Shown here: piece after piece, positions 1-12,279 of the stretch | Layout: each line of letters opens with the position of its first letter | How positions within the stretch are numbered: the stretch's first letter is position 1 | Origin: Guyanagaster necrorhizus | Lineage: Eukaryota; Basidiomycota; Agaricomycetes; Agaricales; Physalacriaceae | Direction: 5' to 3' | Assembly (NCBI RefSeq): GCF_019112545.1 | Contig: NW_025064921.1 | Location: forward strand, 62,001-126,000 | DNA length: 64,000 nt | Program-made: the position numbers and the translations under genes | Notes under the pieces: generated by a model | The model's database searches: none | What the model was told of the DNA's origin: nothing | Seen by the model: only the letters and a program-made list of their open reading frames with translations

Positions 1-2498
1 ACACTATCACCCTGTTTCAAATCATAAATCTGAGTTTGATGGTTTTCATGTCATCTTTTACCAGCTCTTTACCACTTTCCTCAGCTTCATTGGGTGGTGG
101 TTGTCCACTGAGTAGTCAGCTTTCTTTGTTGGTCTATGGGTTTCTGAAGCTGGGGGGTCAGGGTGTCAATCAGAGTCAGAACCAGAATAGCTAAGTTACT
201 GAAGACTAGATTGACAGTGTTATGTATGAATAATGGCTTCAGACTGATGGTGCTATATAGGCAGCTCATTTCAGGATTACAGGTCCACTCTATAGCATCA
301 GCTAAATGTCATGTTTCAATTTGTATCTCAGCAGTTTGCTGATGTGGTCTTCTGGGTGCCTCCTGTTATAGGTATATTTGGTATATTTGGTAGTGGAATA
401 TTGTAGAATATCCTACCATTCATAATTATTTGAATAAATATACTTCTGCTCTATTTCTGAGGCTAACCATTGAGTGTCTCCCACAGGAAGATTACTCTCT
501 CCCTATATAGTTCCTCATACTCCTTTTTCCTTGATTATTGTATTTATTTTACCAGCACTTCATCATCTGTTTCTTCTTCTGAATACTCTCACTGTCCCTA
601 TTTAAGAGGCATGTCTTAGATTCTCTCTGTGCTCTGTTCCATGTCTTCCTCATCATCATCCTTATTCCTCTTGAGAAGGAAACTGATAGGCTGGTCAAAG
701 ATGCTTGCCACAGTTGATCTAAGCATGGCCAGGGAGCTGATTGTCATATCAGGAGCTTGGTCCAGCCTCATTATTGTTGATGATCAGGGATGGTCATCAA
801 GCAGATCAGCCAGCTCTGATTTTGATGATATAGTGAGTGTCTTCATGCACTCATGCTACCTCCAGATTCTCACAATAGATTCTGAAGTTTTCATAGAACT
901 CCAGATTGAGAAATTATTCTATGGCCCTGCTGCTGAGGAACCTTCTGAGCCTGTGGTTGGAGATATAGGCATTGAATATGGACTTGGCATCCAAGAGAAT
1001 AGTATTGGAGCTGAGGATGTGAGGGGGAGAGAGATGGCCTTGCTGAGGATGACAGAACTGGCTGGTCCTGCCCATGGGTCAGTTCTACTGTCTGGAGTAC
1101 TTGGTTCTCAGAAAGGAGATCCAGGGGTTGCAGTTCATAGGCTGTACCAACTCAGAAAAGTGGATCCCAAAATGGTGGCCTCTCACTCATGCTCAAGCTG
1201 GCACTGTCTTCTGTCTTCTTGTTCTTCCTTACATTCTCACTGAATGGCTGCTCTGGCATACTCAGCAAGTTCTTCTCAAGCTTGCTCAGGGTCTGCCTAA
1301 GCTTGCTCTTCCTGTCATTGCTGCTGCTGCTGTACTGCTGTATTATAATCAAAGGGGATCTGAAGATCCTAGTCTGGGAATATCCAATGGATGATTCTGT
1401 CCTGGGCTGCCTCTCCTTATTGTCTGGTTGAGTCTTCATCATTTGACTGAGACTCAACCATTCTACCACTACCATGGTCAGAGTGGGCAAAGAGTGTTGG
1501 GCTTCCAGCTGGGATTGCATAGAGGAAGTCATGGAGGGAGTTTAAGATTGCACACTGGAGGCCTGGAGCCACCCCAGTGGCATCAAGAGAATCTCTAGTG
1601 TGGTCTCCAATCTCTGGCTTGATAGAGGTAGTGAAAGGGTCAGAAGAAGGTTCAGTATCAAAGAAATCATCAGATCTCTTTGTTCTTGTGGTTCAGAACT
1701 AGAAGGAGGTTCAGCAGGACCCACAGGTTTCTGAACTCAGTATTCCCAGTGTTGCTACTTCATCTTTCTGATCATCAAGGGGGATATCAGAGTCCTGTTT
1801 CCTTCTCCATATCTTGCGAGGTTGAGTCATTATTCCTAGCTTCAGATAGAGATCAGCACAGGGGTTGGAATCCTCAGCAAAGCTGTATGATGGTGAGAAG
1901 CCCTAAAAGTGTTTCTATGATCACAGCTAGAAGCCAGAAGAAGTCATCAGTAAGGTCTAGGATATTAGTTTGTGCAGATGGCATTCAGTTTCTCTCATAC
2001 TATTGTGCATAGAGAAAGGGAAGCAACAGCTTCAAGCTAATTGTTAAGTTCAATTGACATGTGACCTGAACACATGATAAACAGATGCTGTATCACCTTC
2101 ATACAGTCATGTCTGAGTTGACTATATGCATTTGTTTGGCTGTGTGTCTTAAAGCCAATATGAGTTGGCTCAAGGTAAAATGGTAGAATGTAAACTTTAG
2201 CTAGAAGCTGGGGTTATACTAGCAAGAGCTATCCTACTTATATACAGTTTGTCTATAGTGATATAAATACTACTACTTATTGTGTTCATCACAGTCATTA
2301 TGCTCTTTGTCCTTGAGCATTATTACTACCTATGAAAGTCTTGTTGTGTGTCACTGGATGATGCTGTCATATTGAAAGGCAATGACTGACTGAGCTTGTG
2401 ATGACTAAGCCAGTCCCACAGTCCTAAGCACTGGTCTAGGCACTCTGACTAAGTATAAATAGAGGTTAATATGAAAAAAAAAGGAGAAAATTATAACA
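1..2498 (-). mobile_element. E1: decayed chromodomain Ty3/gypsy element, 5' part, continues past the left edge
   Basis: This is a minus-strand copy of the family seen intact at 34194-42256. It holds the 5' LTR (2042-2498), the leader ORF (about 630-2020) and the start of gag (about 70-620). The match is visible on the plus strand, for example 95-125 against 39672-39705 of the young copy, and 239-275 against 46393-46425 of E4. On the minus strand the leader start still reads DDFFWLLAVIIETLLGLLTI, the conserved membrane segment. Frames are broken by many stops and CpG is almost absent, so the copy is old and dead. The rest of gag and pol would lie left of the window. Confidence 0.85.
2042..2498 (-). 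repeat. 5' LTR of E1
   Basis: The LTR begins TGTTAAG and ends ATAACA, as in the young element. The primer-binding site copy lies at 2028-2040, one base inside the LTR. Its partner in the LTR (plus-strand TTAGCTAGAAGCT) has a single mismatch. The two CACGTG-type sites of the young LTR read CATGTG and CACATG here, that is, CpG turned to TpG or CpA. Confidence 0.85.
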
Positions 2499-2639
2499 TG
2501 ATGCCACTGATAGGACTGGTGCCATAAGTGTAACAGGTTTTGCTAACACTACAACTGCCAGAGTCTAACACTAGTTGATGATAAAGCAAGATGATAAAAA
2601 TAATAGAGGTGAGATAGAGAGATTGATTGAGTATGCTCA

Positions 2640-3190
2640 TCTATGTGAGGGGTAACAGGTGTAGTCACACTGAGAATCAAAGAGTTTAGTCAGTATATAG
2701 ATTTTAGCTCAAGATTAGAGTATATCACTGTATACTACTGACTTAAATACTGTATAGAAACTTTTTGGCTGTCTCAACCAAGTCATTATCTCATGACAAT
2801 ATCACTGGTTCTATGTTGTATACTATGTGGCTTCTACAAGGTGGCTGAGAGTGATGCTATCAGAATTCATCAGAATTTCCTACATGTCAGTATATCAAAT
2901 CTTAGCAGGGCATAATTTAGAGGCTAAAATCATGACAAACTGTGACTCATGCAATACTCACTATAGCAATAGTATTGTGAGCAGACAATAGTGTAGCTAT
3001 ACAGCTTAGAGATTATTGATATTGGACAATGAGTAGTAGACATGATAATGAGACAATAGTCATCTATAAAGCAAAGGTCTTTCTTGGATAGTATTTAAGA
3101 CAGTAGTATACAATGAACCTTAGTCTTAAGCTAAGGTTAATTCATACTGATCAAAATCTTAGGCTCTCAGTATGACTATCACTCCAGTAC
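2640..3190. repeat. two LTR-like relics in inverted orientation
   Basis: Bases 2644-2761 match the reverse complement of 3085-3190 at roughly three quarters of positions by eye. Each carries a TATTTAAG-like box followed by a GCTAAA motif, the arrangement seen in the R region of the gypsy LTRs. The best reading is two old solo LTRs head to head. A short DNA transposon with about 100 bp inverted ends is the alternative. No protein-coding sequence lies between them. Confidence 0.45.
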
Positions 3191-3199
3191 TAACACTGG

Positions 3200-4790
3200 C
3201 AGACATTGTCTACCAACCTCTATATCTCATCCCACTTATTATCTTCTCTTATCTCCTTAGCATCATAATCTTGCTCTATTATCAGTAGTGTCAGACCCAG
3301 GCAGTTGCAGTACTAAGCATTATAGTTGTTTGATTCTCACCTGACATGTCAGATTTCTTAACATCTCCTCCTCTCTTCTCATATTCTTCTCATTCAGGAA
3401 TGATGATGATTCTGTAAATGAGGCTGAGGCTCCTGCCTTGTCAGATGCAAATGGATTCTCTGGCATCAGAGAAGTTGGTCTAATACTCATTCTCACTATC
3501 ATATCTATTATTTCTGGTTAGAGGGAGGAGAAATTCATCAGGCAGAAAGGATTGGTTCAGAGATGCTGACACACATGAAATGTATTTACAAATGTAATTT
3601 TGCAGATTCTGTAAATAGACCCACTTAGTTACAAATACAGCAACCTAAAATGAATACACAAATAACACATATAGTTAAGGCATCAGAGAATCAATCAGTC
3701 CTAGAGTACCTGGCCTAGACTTAGCACAGCACACTGTAGCTATTATGTGAGAGGTCTTAGTATTTACCATGCTTACAGTACATCTTTGAACCTTTGCAAA
3801 TGTGAATTTGATACTAAATAAGTGCACTATTAACTATATATGTAGTACATTGATCTGTGATACATGATCCCTGTTTATCTGATAGTTTTTACAAGAAATA
3901 CATTATCTAGGATATAGAAGTATGATATCCAAAATCCTTATAAAGGACTGGCTGAAGAGTGACACTTCCCTGAAGAATAATAATTAACCAAGATGAAACA
4001 GAGTAGCATAGCTTTACTATTAATTCTGTGAGACCAATCAAGAGATCTATAAGATAGGATATAGTGTACTAGACTATGCTAAGAAAATATGAGTGGCATG
4101 ATGTGCTCCAGATCAGAGTGCTGATTAAAACTTCAGATGTTTATCACAGCAGATGATGCAGCATGTATGGAATCAGAGTCCAGACTATAATAATATTATA
4201 TGTAGTAATTATCTTTCATATAGTAGCAGTATATAAAGAGGGTGGTAGTTACACATAGAGGAGAGCTTTTTGATCCCCCACAGTTATAGCATTAGCTTGA
4301 GAAGTAAATGTTCTGAACTAAAGAAACCAATTGAAGGCTTAGAGAAAGACAATATATTGAACTTAAATACAATTTTAAGTGATTTGAAATGCTTATCTTT
4401 CTACTTTAGAACACACAAAGAATCTTCAATGCTCAATCTACTCAGTGGTAGAGATTCAATAATAGCACAGAAAACTGCATGGTGCTTTCTGGAGCCAAAT
4501 ATCAAGTGAGCATTATTACTCTCAGATGAGTCATGTCACTTTTTATGAAAAACATAGTAAATTTGAAGAGCAAAGGTAGAAATCAGACAGCAGCCTATGA
4601 TATAAATCATAATGAGATCTTCTGTTAAAAATTTCATGTAGTTATCTTAGGCTAAGAGCTATCAGAATAGAGCATGAAAAGTCTGAAACTAGATGTCAGA
4701 TGATGAATAAATAATTACAAATATGAATATTTGCAGCTCTCAGGGTCCAACACAAACTGAAGAAAAAAGGAAAAAGAGAAGAAAAAGAGA
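3200..4790. other. CpG-poor AT-rich tract without recognisable genes
   Basis: No reading frame shows a recognisable protein. Short stretches near 3700-3780 and 4205-4300 resemble parts of family C (32281-32340 and 33040-33110), so the tract is probably a patchwork of repeat relics. Confidence 0.5.
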
Positions 4791-4799
4791 ATAAAGAGA

Positions 4800-5300
4800 A
4801 GAGAGAGAGATATGTTACTAGATCTGTTGAAACAGATGAGGCACTGAGAGCCAAAGAGTTTAGTCAGTTGTATTAAACCTTAACCTAAGATTAGGGTCAC
4901 AGAATATAAACCACTGCCTTAAATACTGTGCTAGAAAATCTTGGCCCTACAGATGCATATGGTTCAGTTTATGCATGTCCAAAGCATATCCAAATAGCAA
5001 TATTCCCTTGGTCCAGTGGGCATACCATTATTCATCTACTCTGAAGTCATTATGATGAGTTCTGCTTATATCACTGCTAGAATAACAAAGGCCATGATGA
5101 TGCACAATCTTTCCATGCTGTTTTGGTGCTGCTAACAGCCACTATCCATATGCTAATGAGTAAGACACAGTAAGATGCAGTTCCTGGTGGTTTTGGGGAG
5201 GTTTCTACATGGCTGAGAGTGCTATGTGTCAGAATTTGTAAGCATCAGTGATAGGATAAGAGTCGTAATTTGGTGAAAAAAGAGGTTATATCCATGACAT
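4800..5300. repeat. LTR-like relic, second copy of the 2640-2960 repeat
   Basis: Bases 4835-4960 and 5185-5290 repeat, in the same order and orientation, features of 2667-2765 and 2825-2945. These include CAAAGAGTTTAGTCAG, TTAAATACTGT and GGCTGAGAGTG. The spacing between the matching parts differs, so one copy has gained or lost sequence. It contains no ORF of note. Confidence 0.45.
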
Positions 5301-5911
5301 GGCACTGCTCCTTTCTTTTCTGCTTCCCTTAATGACAGCCCAGTATGGGCACCAGTTAATGATCAACATGTTCTGCCCACTCCTCAGCAGCATACCTCTC
5401 TAATGTCTCAATGCTTACTATGCTACCTCCAACACTCACTTTATTATCTCTGAGTAGCCCATCATAATCTATCCTGTGATATAGTAGTTGCTACCATTGT
5501 CTTCTGAATGGAATGACATAAATTCAGACATACATTTCTAACCTTCCAGTTATCTTCTACTGCTGTCCATCATTGTACTTTTCTTATTCTATCTGAATTC
5601 TCATAGATTCTCTGATCATAATGTCTGGACTATGACATGCCTCTATGATCATTCTCTTCTCCTAGTATCAGTCATGCCCTGACCCTCTTTTCACAGTGGA
5701 TTTATTTCTGAAGGTTTCTGTTTTATAGGCAGCCATGTGCCTAAATGGGAATATTTACAACTGTTTGGGTTCCATCACAGGCTATAGAAAGGCTGAAGTT
5801 TCTTGAGGCTGGTGCAATCTGATCTTTGATGCCTATTGAACCACCCATTTCCCCTATATCACTGTAATCATTCTGGCTCCATGAAAAGATTATTGCTTCA
5901 TGTCACTATAG

Positions 5912-6619
5912 GACAGAACTGCACTCAAAGAAAAAAGCTCTGAGCTTTTATCATTCCTCACTGGCTCAATCCCACCAGTTATATCTGTACTCAAAGATGA
6001 TGAGCAAGCAGCTGGTAATCCACTTGTCCAGATTTGCATTGATGCATGTGTCACTTCTGCTTTAGAATGTGGCTCCCCAGGGCTTCCGTTCTTGGCTCTG
6101 GCATTACTCATTCATGGGTTAGCCCATGCAATGAGTAAAAGATATCATGGGGGCAATCCAGTATTGACTCGTTGTGATGTGAAGGAATTTTACAATTTTG
6201 GATATCAACCCGAGACAGAGTTTTTTGGTGGGATACTTGGCATAGTCTTTGAGAATGGTACTGTCAAAGACCAACAGCTTCCTGAGATTTCATATTTCAC
6301 CCTCCTTTCTCCTGAGAAGAAGATATACAAGATTGGTATGTTTTGTGCTGAGTTAACACCTTACCGATTAACAAGAATTTATGCAGATATGGATGATGCA
6401 GCGACTTGGGATAGTAGAGCGGATGGAAAACTTGCCCCTTTTGATTTTGACAGGCTCGATGAGCGGAGCATGACCGTTCCAGATTTATTTGCTCAAACGT
6501 GTACTGCTGTGAACACTTCATATGTGCCTGTCAATATTTGTCCCCAATGGCATCGTCCACACCTTGTTGAAATCAGAAACTTGTATGCATTTCCTACCCA
6601 AGGCTGCATGTGTCGCTAG
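5912..6619 (+). pseudogene. fragment of a putative HExxH-type metallopeptidase-like fungal protein
   Basis: One open frame runs from just after a stop at 5909 to the stop at 6617-6619. It has no ATG at a sensible place; the first part reads GNPLVQICIDACVTSALECG, followed by LIHGLAHAMSKRYHGG and, about 30 residues on, ETEFFGGILG. I recall agaricomycete proteins of unknown function with an HELAH core followed by a Glu-rich segment ending in FGG. If this is that family, the catalytic Glu is Gly here (GGG codon). Upstream another frame looks coding-like (5781-5930) but holds TGA and TAA, so the N-terminus is broken. The 5' half lies in CpG-poor DNA and the 3' half in normal DNA. It is probably a dead 3' gene fragment. 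The family assignment is from memory and uncertain. Confidence 0.4.
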
Positions 6620-9600
6620 ATCGATGGCTATATAGATCTCAGTGAACAGATGGCCGTTCCAGAGGCAGAATAGTGGCCAGAATTGGTGATTGTATGAGCC
6701 TTGGTTAAAACTAAATTGCCACGACTCGCTGTTGTATGTATGACATTTTCAACGAGGGAATTGCAAGGCTCAGACTCAGATATTGCAGATTGCGATTCGA
6801 AGAATTAGAAGACACATTCAAGTTTGGCCGAATCCTGGGTACGATGGATTTCTAGGCGAAAGTGCCACTGAAAAAAAAAACAGGTAGTTTGAGACTGGCT
6901 TCATTGAGAATAGCGAAGGAATAGCTTGAGAAGAAAAATTCAAATGATTTAGCCTCAATACCGACTGCTTGCCCTTCTTGTTCTGGCATTGTCCCTGTAT
7001 AAAGATCGCCAGCCTGCCTCATTTTTCTCTCCGACTCTTTCAAGGGACGAGGAGCTCCAACTGCATATTTGCAAAAGGAGGCACTCAGTCCGGTAGATCC
7101 CGATAACTCTTCACTTTTTGACCATTTTTTCCCTTCACTCTTCATCCAGGTCCTGCTAATCTTCTCGGTTACAAATTCAATATTCCAATTATCGACTCCT
7201 CTCGGCCTCCATGGAGATGATTGTCCCCTCAATACTTTCCGGACACTCGGAACCGACTATTGTTAGGCACTCCTTTAATTTTGATTCACACTTTTATAGA
7301 TACATTTTAATTTTTTAATTCTTGTCCATCATCACTTTGCGTGTTCGTGCTTGTCCTAGGAACGAATATAAAGAGCACCGGGAGGGAAAAACTGTCAGAC
7401 CAGTCTTTTCGTTGACGATTGAGGTCTCGGTATCTCCCGCCTTAGCCTTCCTGGCGTTTGGCATTCGACGACGACCGCCACGTCAATCATTCAGTTCCGC
7501 TTTTCAATATTTCATTATAGCCGTTCCTGGCTGCGGCCGCCTCTTTCCTGAATCGAACCCTTCCGGACGACACCGAGTTTATTGCGAATCTTACTCACGG
7601 CGCCTGTTCGAAGGGATGATTGAGGTGGTAATTTTATTTCAAACGCAAACTACCACTTGCCAAGGACACCATGCGTTCTCGGTTGGTGTACAAACGCTAG
7701 TTACGATCAGTCATCCAATGCGTTGCCACATAATAGTTTCTCGTTAAACAAGTGACACCGGATGTCGTAGGTGGAAGCATTATTAGTTTGAGACCTAGCC
7801 ACTAACTCAATAATGACAGCTCTCTTGTTTTCTCTTCAGAGATGGCATTTGTATGACTCACAGTGCGGTCGCCAAGAGAGGTGTCAGGGAAGAGTGCAAC
7901 TGCAGATCGGATGCCGAAACTACAAATGTCAGGCGCAAATAAATTGTCCCTTCAGGACGGTGTTGGTTCTAGGGAATATCACGCACAGCCAGGTCTCGTC
8001 TCGCACCCCGTAGGGCCGTTTTCCTTGACCAAAGTATGCTGCGACCTGGAGAGTGCTAGTAACGATAAAACCACAGATTCAACGACATAGCCCATGATGG
8101 TGAAACAAGAGAAGGCTAATAACGTAGATGTGGGGTCAAAATAAATGGTCAAACAGGCAGAGCCCAGACCATGCGTGACGGTATCGATATTCAATGTAGA
8201 ACTACGACGAGAAAGAAGGATGACGTACAAGTTCAATTGCGGAGTCTTTAGCTAAAACTTTCCTCTCCGGTAAAACGCTCAGCAGTGCGACGTGAATCTG
8301 AGGCGCCTGTGAGAATTCTTTATCGAAGTGCGGTTGACTGGGAGGAAAGTGTATAAATAATTAATGGTAGTGTCTCGTCATCTGCACGAAAATCAGGCAA
8401 TACTTTATTATGCATCCGATTCAGAACAACACTCATCAAGTGAATCCCGCCGCAGTTGAGATTGCCATGGTCCGAATTCCCATTGCAGATCGACAGCAGG
8501 TACAACAGAGACCGAGACAAAAGTCAAAACCCCTCCGCCCATTCTGTAATCTCTCATCGAAGCGGGGGGGGAGGGGGGGGGGGGGGATGTCAATGCCAGG
8601 TTTTAACATTGAGCAGATCACAGACGGGAATACAGCGCGAGGCGAAACCGATCGAGTATGAGATGAGTACTCGGACGAAGGGATGAATGTCCATTTACAA
8701 AGTCCTCCGTCCTTGAAGCTCTTATGCATTATGTCCACAGATGCACGCGAGCTCCAATTGAAGATGCAGATGTGAATCGCTGATTTCAATTCTTGGGCGG
8801 GTCGTGCAGATAAGATGGCTCCTCGGAAAACGAGGTCCCGCTATTTGAGAGGCAGCGAGGGTATTATATTGATCGAAGGTACTAATGGCAGGTAGACTTA
8901 CATCCATACCCATACTTCCATTGAAAGCGGAGTCATGAATAGGCTCCAGATGAGGGGGAGTAGGGGGGGAAAGGATAAAGTGTGCTGAATGATGGTGGAT
9001 CATTATTGACTACAAGATATTGAGTGCCAGCTAATGACGTAGCCCGGAACTTGTGCGTCCACGCACCCAGGTCGGAAAAAATTAGCTTACAGATACCGAC
9101 TCGGATGATGATCAGCCCGGAGAGTCGGACTTGGTGTTGTTACGACGGGTCAGAATCAGATAGGTAGCGCGTTTAGATCAAGAGCGTCCGTCATGTGCAA
9201 GACGTTAGCTCATAAGGCATACTGCGAAAGTTATGTAAACCGGGATGACATACTTTTCTTCTTCTCAAAGGAGTGCATGAGAGGGAAAAAAAAATTCTGT
9301 CACCCCCCTCAGCGTAGTTTGAGCGTGAGATACGACCGCTCCAGTTCAAGTGGCGCGAAATGACGTCATCAGCAAATTTGCTCTCACTCTCGTCCAGCTT
9401 ATTTCTGGATAATCTTACTGGCAGCACCACTTTCCTCCTTCTACGCGATCAGGCTTCCCAGCCTCGACCCTGCATTCATAGACCACCGTAATAATTGTCG
9501 CCTTTCCTTCCGAGTGCTGCCCTTTTCCGATGCTTCTTTCGTCCTTATGCTCATGAACTTTAACCTTGCAGCCACAATCTGAATAACGCCACTGTTTTCC

Positions 9601-10304
9601 TTCCTCACCTCTTGATCCCAAGCCTGGTAGCGAACGGCTCGGGTGGGTCACAGAGCGAATCTTCCCCGATTGACGGGCGCCACTCTCTCCAATTAGCCAC
9701 TGTCAGTAGGACTCCACCTTGCGCTTTAATTGACTCATCTTCATGGTCAAATTTCAATTTCACTGATTGGCTTCCTCCCACTTTTTGATGGAGATGATTT
9801 GCGGTGCAACGCCAGGTACTCGGAACCGAATGGTTGTCAGGCCCCATGCATATGTCATTGTCAATCACCTGAGGTTGTATCGTGTTCCTACGGGGAACAG
9901 GATACACCATATAGACTTCTCTTCGTTCAAAAGATCGCAGTCCACTGCTCCCATGGCGGGAAGGATAAGAACCGTATATCGGTGTTGATACTATCCCGGA
10001 CAAGCACTGTCGTTACACAGAGAAATAAATGAGTAAGTATCGAACTAGCCAGGGACGCATAGCAGCCGGACTCCGAGTCGGACAGTGATGACAGACAAAA
10101 CAAGCTAGTTCTTTAACCAAGCACCCGGTTTGATGTGTGACTCAATGACATTGATTGACGAAGAACGTGCGATCTCTCCAAATAAAACGCGAAAGAAGAA
10201 GAAAGACAAAACAAAACAATGCATAGGACCTCGGTGGTATGCACATCACTCAACCTGCGCGTATCAAAGGCTCCCTCATCGTACCCACGAGATCGATTCT
10301 CCTC
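6620..10304. other. single-copy-type DNA with no gene I can support
   Basis: CpG content is normal. Several open frames of 60-140 codons exist on both strands, but none shows a recognisable domain or a clean exon chain. A minus-strand stretch at 7979-8236 has two hydrophobic segments, and one at 9605-10003 is open for 132 codons. Either could be an exon of an unrecognised gene. Confidence 0.4.
8564..8586. repeat. poly-G tract (8 G, A, 14 G)
   Basis: Twenty-two of 23 bases are G on the plus strand. Such runs are prone to length change and to sequencing error, so frames crossing it are unreliable. Confidence 0.95.
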
Positions 10305-11010
10305 TCACGCAAGTCGAGGCCTGTGTGGCAACTGCTCCTCATCATCATCACAGGACAAACTCAACGAAGACGTATACTGGAGTTTGTTTATGCGGCGTTT
10401 CTGGTAGGGATGGTATGAACGCACCGAAGATGCCATGGAGGACAACGATGAGGAGGATGCTGGGATGAGAGATGCTGTTCCAGGGTTAGTATGGTTTCGG
10501 TAGTGGCGGCGCATGTTGGAGTTGACGTTGAATTCCCTACCGCATCCGGGGAATGGACAACGAAATGCTACGAAAAATATAATGGAAACCGACTGAACGT
10601 GTAGAATGCAACTCACGGGTAGCACCGGTATGCGTGTTAACGTGTATCCTGAGGCTACTCGGCCTATTGAACGACTTGTTACAAGTCGTGCAAATGTGCT
10701 TCCTTTCCTCCCTGGTCAGGACGTCATCGTCCTCTTCGCTTAACGTGGGGGTTGACGCGCGACGTCGTGACGAGGACGACCGTAGTTGGTATCTGAAGGG
10801 GGTAGAGGGAGGAAGGGACCGTAGCACCTTGAGAGGGGCTATGTTCGTCGGCGGCGTGTGGCGAGCTTCAGAAGGGATCAATGTCGGTGGGGGCGGGCTA
10901 TATAGCAGGTGCTCTGTAAGCCAGCGACTGGTTAGCTCATCATTAAAGATGACCAAGATGGAGAGACGCTTACCTGGAAACATTTCGTTTATACTGGGCA
11001 AGGAGATCAT
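10305..11010 (-). CDS. C2H2 zinc-finger protein with two fingers, shortened C-terminus
   Basis: The likely gene has three exons: 11010-10974, 10913-10617 and 10567-10305. Introns are 60 and 49 bp with GTAAGC...CAG and GTGAGT...TAG ends. The product is 198 residues. It starts MISLPSINEMFPEHLL, has a Ser/Arg-rich middle, then finger 1 (C-x2-C-x12-H-x3-H) ending HVNTHTGAT and finger 2 (C-x4-C-x12-H-x3-H) with NSNMRRHYRNH. The second intron splits the linker codon in phase 1, exactly as in the paralogue at 18283-19205. Paired fingers of this type occur in FlbC-like fungal transcription factors, so a DNA-binding regulator in the nucleus is likely. The targets are unknown. It ends at a TGA after RPRLA, about 70 residues shorter than its paralogue, and tail-like sequence continues beyond the stop. 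Confidence 0.8.
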
Positions 11011-12275
11011 AGTAGGTGGCGGTGGGTGGAAAGGGGGAACACCAATCAGCCACAGTAGTGTCTCTTTTCTAGTCTTCGGCAACTATCCGCAGGGTGGATC
11101 TATATGTATTTTAAACATCTCCTTTCGTACCATCATTATACGTTCGACGTGAACGCTGGCGGGTACGCCGGATCTCTAGGCCAAGGGCCTATGGCGTCGG
11201 GTGAGAACCGCAGTCCGTGTCAATATAACGCAGGCGACTTTTCAGTAGACATCTAATAGAAAGTAAGCAAGACACAGGTAATGGAGAAAATATATACTGC
11301 CAAAAACCTACCAGTTATTAATCAACTTTGATGTAGTGCCTTGCTTAGTCACCCGCGCGGACCGAACACACCATGGAAAATGCAACCTGCAAGTTTTCCC
11401 AGTAAACCCGGATATATCTGTTCTCAGCCTGTTATACCCGCTAAACAATGCAGGAAAATATACCTAACGAACCAACCTGAAAAGAGTTACACAGACGTGA
11501 AAGAACTTCGAAGCTGATATGGATTTCCTAACTTCCAATCAACAGCGAGACAAAATATTCAATTTGTGAACTGCCATTGATACCGAATGCTATGAAAGCT
11601 GGTATTATTCCCGGGTCTGTCCTTTTACCTTCCAAAGGAGCAAGGTAGAAGATGTACGAGGGAAGTTAAGCAAAGATTTTCACGGGCTGAATGATATAAC
11701 ATGGAATAAGACCCAAAACGGCGTGATGTATGTCGTCATTTACCATGCTATGGTGCTGTCTGATGCTTTCATCGAAGAGTGAAGTTCGACTATTCTCGTT
11801 CAAAACCAAGTTCTGTTGGGCAGTTCAACGTCTAATCGAGACTTTTATTTATCCGAAAGACCCGGCGTGTCAGTTCAGGCGCAAGAATACGAGAGCGATC
11901 AGACAGAACCAAGGTAAAGAGCAAGCAAAATAGGGTTGCCGAAATACCCTAGGTTTTTTCTTTTAAGTTAATTACCACCAGATTTTGTAGGTAACTTACT
12001 CTTTACAGACATATGCTTTTTGGCTCCTCCACCTCTGTATCTTCATCAAAATGGGCCAAACCACATCTGTATATTAGCCCACATAACTGACTTTCAAGAG
12101 AGGGAGAGTTGAGAAATTTTTTTGCTTTGCCGAACTCAACCATGGTCCCCCCCTTGGGAGGTTTTTTGCGCGACTTGAATCCTATGGCAGACCGACGCGT
12201 AATCTATCTATCTATCTCTCTCGCTGAGCATACCACACATACGGTGCCTATCAATGCCGCTCTCCTCATGTCTGT
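11011..12275. other. intergenic DNA between two zinc-finger loci
   Basis: No ORF shows a recognisable product. A CCAAT motif (plus strand 11041-11045) lies about 30-40 bp upstream of the minus-strand zinc-finger start and may belong to its promoter. Nothing else is evident. Confidence 0.4.
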
Positions 12276-12279
12276 CCTC

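Noticed and set aside
7322..7747. Plus-strand open frame with VPGCGRLFPESN, reminiscent of zinc finger 2 of the C2H2 genes
   Set aside because: It lacks an ATG start, the second Cys/His set and any sign of finger 1. The similarity is a handful of residues and could be chance.
8436..9003. Minus-strand gene with a 61 bp GTAAGT...TAG intron (8912 region) joining two open frames
   Set aside because: The splice ends are good, but the product matches nothing and the downstream exon crosses the poly-G tract and runs out. Too weak to annotate.
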